From Mycolicibacterium phocaicum (GTDB lineage Bacteria > Actinomycetota > Actinomycetes > Mycobacteriales > Mycobacteriaceae): 64,000 nucleotides of DNA. The stretch lies in the NCBI RefSeq assembly GCF_010731115.1, contig NZ_AP022616.1, positions 3,658,001-3,722,000 of the forward strand. Direction: 5' to 3'. Position 1 is the first letter of the stretch. Each line of letters opens with the position of its first letter. The notes under the pieces are model-generated. The model was not told the DNA's origin, did not search any database, and worked only from the letters and a program-made list of their open reading frames with translations. Of this stretch, positions 63,814 through 64,000 are shown in pieces. A program made the position numbers and the translations under genes.

Positions 63814-64000
63814 ATGACCCAGCCCGACCAGACCACCGTCGCCGCGGACGAGACGCCGGCCCAACAGCAGACCTCGGCCGGGCGCGGCCTGCTGAATTCG
63901 ATGCACCCGAAGGCGTTCTTCGCCATGGCCGACGGCTATCCCGTTGGGGTCAAACAGTTTCTGCAATTCTGCCTGCTGCTGATCTACCCGGGCTGGCTGA
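63814..64000 (+). CDS. Putative membrane protein, truncated by window edge
   Basis: The first 62 residues of an open frame starting at an ATG with AAGGAG 8 nt upstream. A polar Gln/Thr-rich N-terminus leads into a hydrophobic segment (KQFLQFCLLLIYPGWL) that is still open at the window end. It lies 34 bp after the metallopeptidase and is probably in the same operon. Too little is present to name a family. Confidence 0.6.
   Translation, partial: MTQPDQTTVAADETPAQQQTSAGRGLLNSMHPKAFFAMADGYPVGVKQFLQFCLLLIYPGWL

Overview
The window comes from a high-GC actinobacterium, almost certainly a rapidly growing, environmental-type Mycobacterium (Mycolicibacterium). The main evidence is a complete ESX-1 type VII secretion locus (esxA/esxB, PE35/PPE68, eccA-eccE, mycP, espB/G/H/I/L) flanked by whiB6. 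A phosphoenolpyruvate:fructose phosphotransferase operon is also present; M. tuberculosis lacks this but fast growers have it.

Layout. 1-6.1 kb: an aldehyde dehydrogenase (cut by the window edge), a SAM methyltransferase, a TetR regulator, a FUSC-type membrane protein and a pirin. 6.1-12.1 kb: ptsI divergent from fruR-fruK-fruA-ptsH. 12.2-47.2 kb: the ESX-1 locus as two convergent arms. The plus arm is mycP1-eccE1-espB-espL, followed by two tandem paralogous lipoproteins and a transmembrane Ser/Thr kinase with a FecB-like outer domain. The minus arm is espG1-espH-eccA1-eccB1-eccCa1-eccCb1-PE35-PPE68-esxB-esxA-espI-eccD1, followed by a proline-rich four-helix membrane protein, a zinc-metallopeptidase lipoprotein, an FHA-FHA-ABC transporter ending in a PknH-type sensor domain, and a PknH-type sensor lipoprotein. 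That last gene is cut in two by a 3.3-kb insertion element (ATPase, DDE transposase and zinc-finger/HTH gene, the latter two frameshifted). 46-49 kb: a MinD-like protein (Rv3860 type), a double-HTH XRE regulator and whiB6.

49-55 kb is ordinary chromosome: a GNAT protein, a PPOX-fold protein, a crotonase, a TetR regulator, a second receptor kinase, a Tat-exported metallophosphoesterase and a small secreted protein. 55-64 kb: a PepD/HtrA protease, a DUF3592 membrane protein, a 1028-residue SARP/AfsR-type regulator, an LpqN-like lipoprotein operon, and a divergent operon of a double-DUF4333 lipoprotein and a zinc metallopeptidase.

How the parts fit. The core ESX-1 machine is intact, but the variable slot where the arms meet (espJ/espK in M. 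tuberculosis) carries phospho-signalling and envelope genes instead: a receptor kinase, FHA domains, TQxV-type candidate phosphosites, sensor domains and a protease. This suggests an ESX-1-linked sensing module. In the last 8 kb, three promoters share an 11-bp-periodic direct repeat ending exactly 10 nt before a TAnnnT element. This architecture is typical of SARP operators, so I infer that the SARP encoded between them controls these envelope genes.
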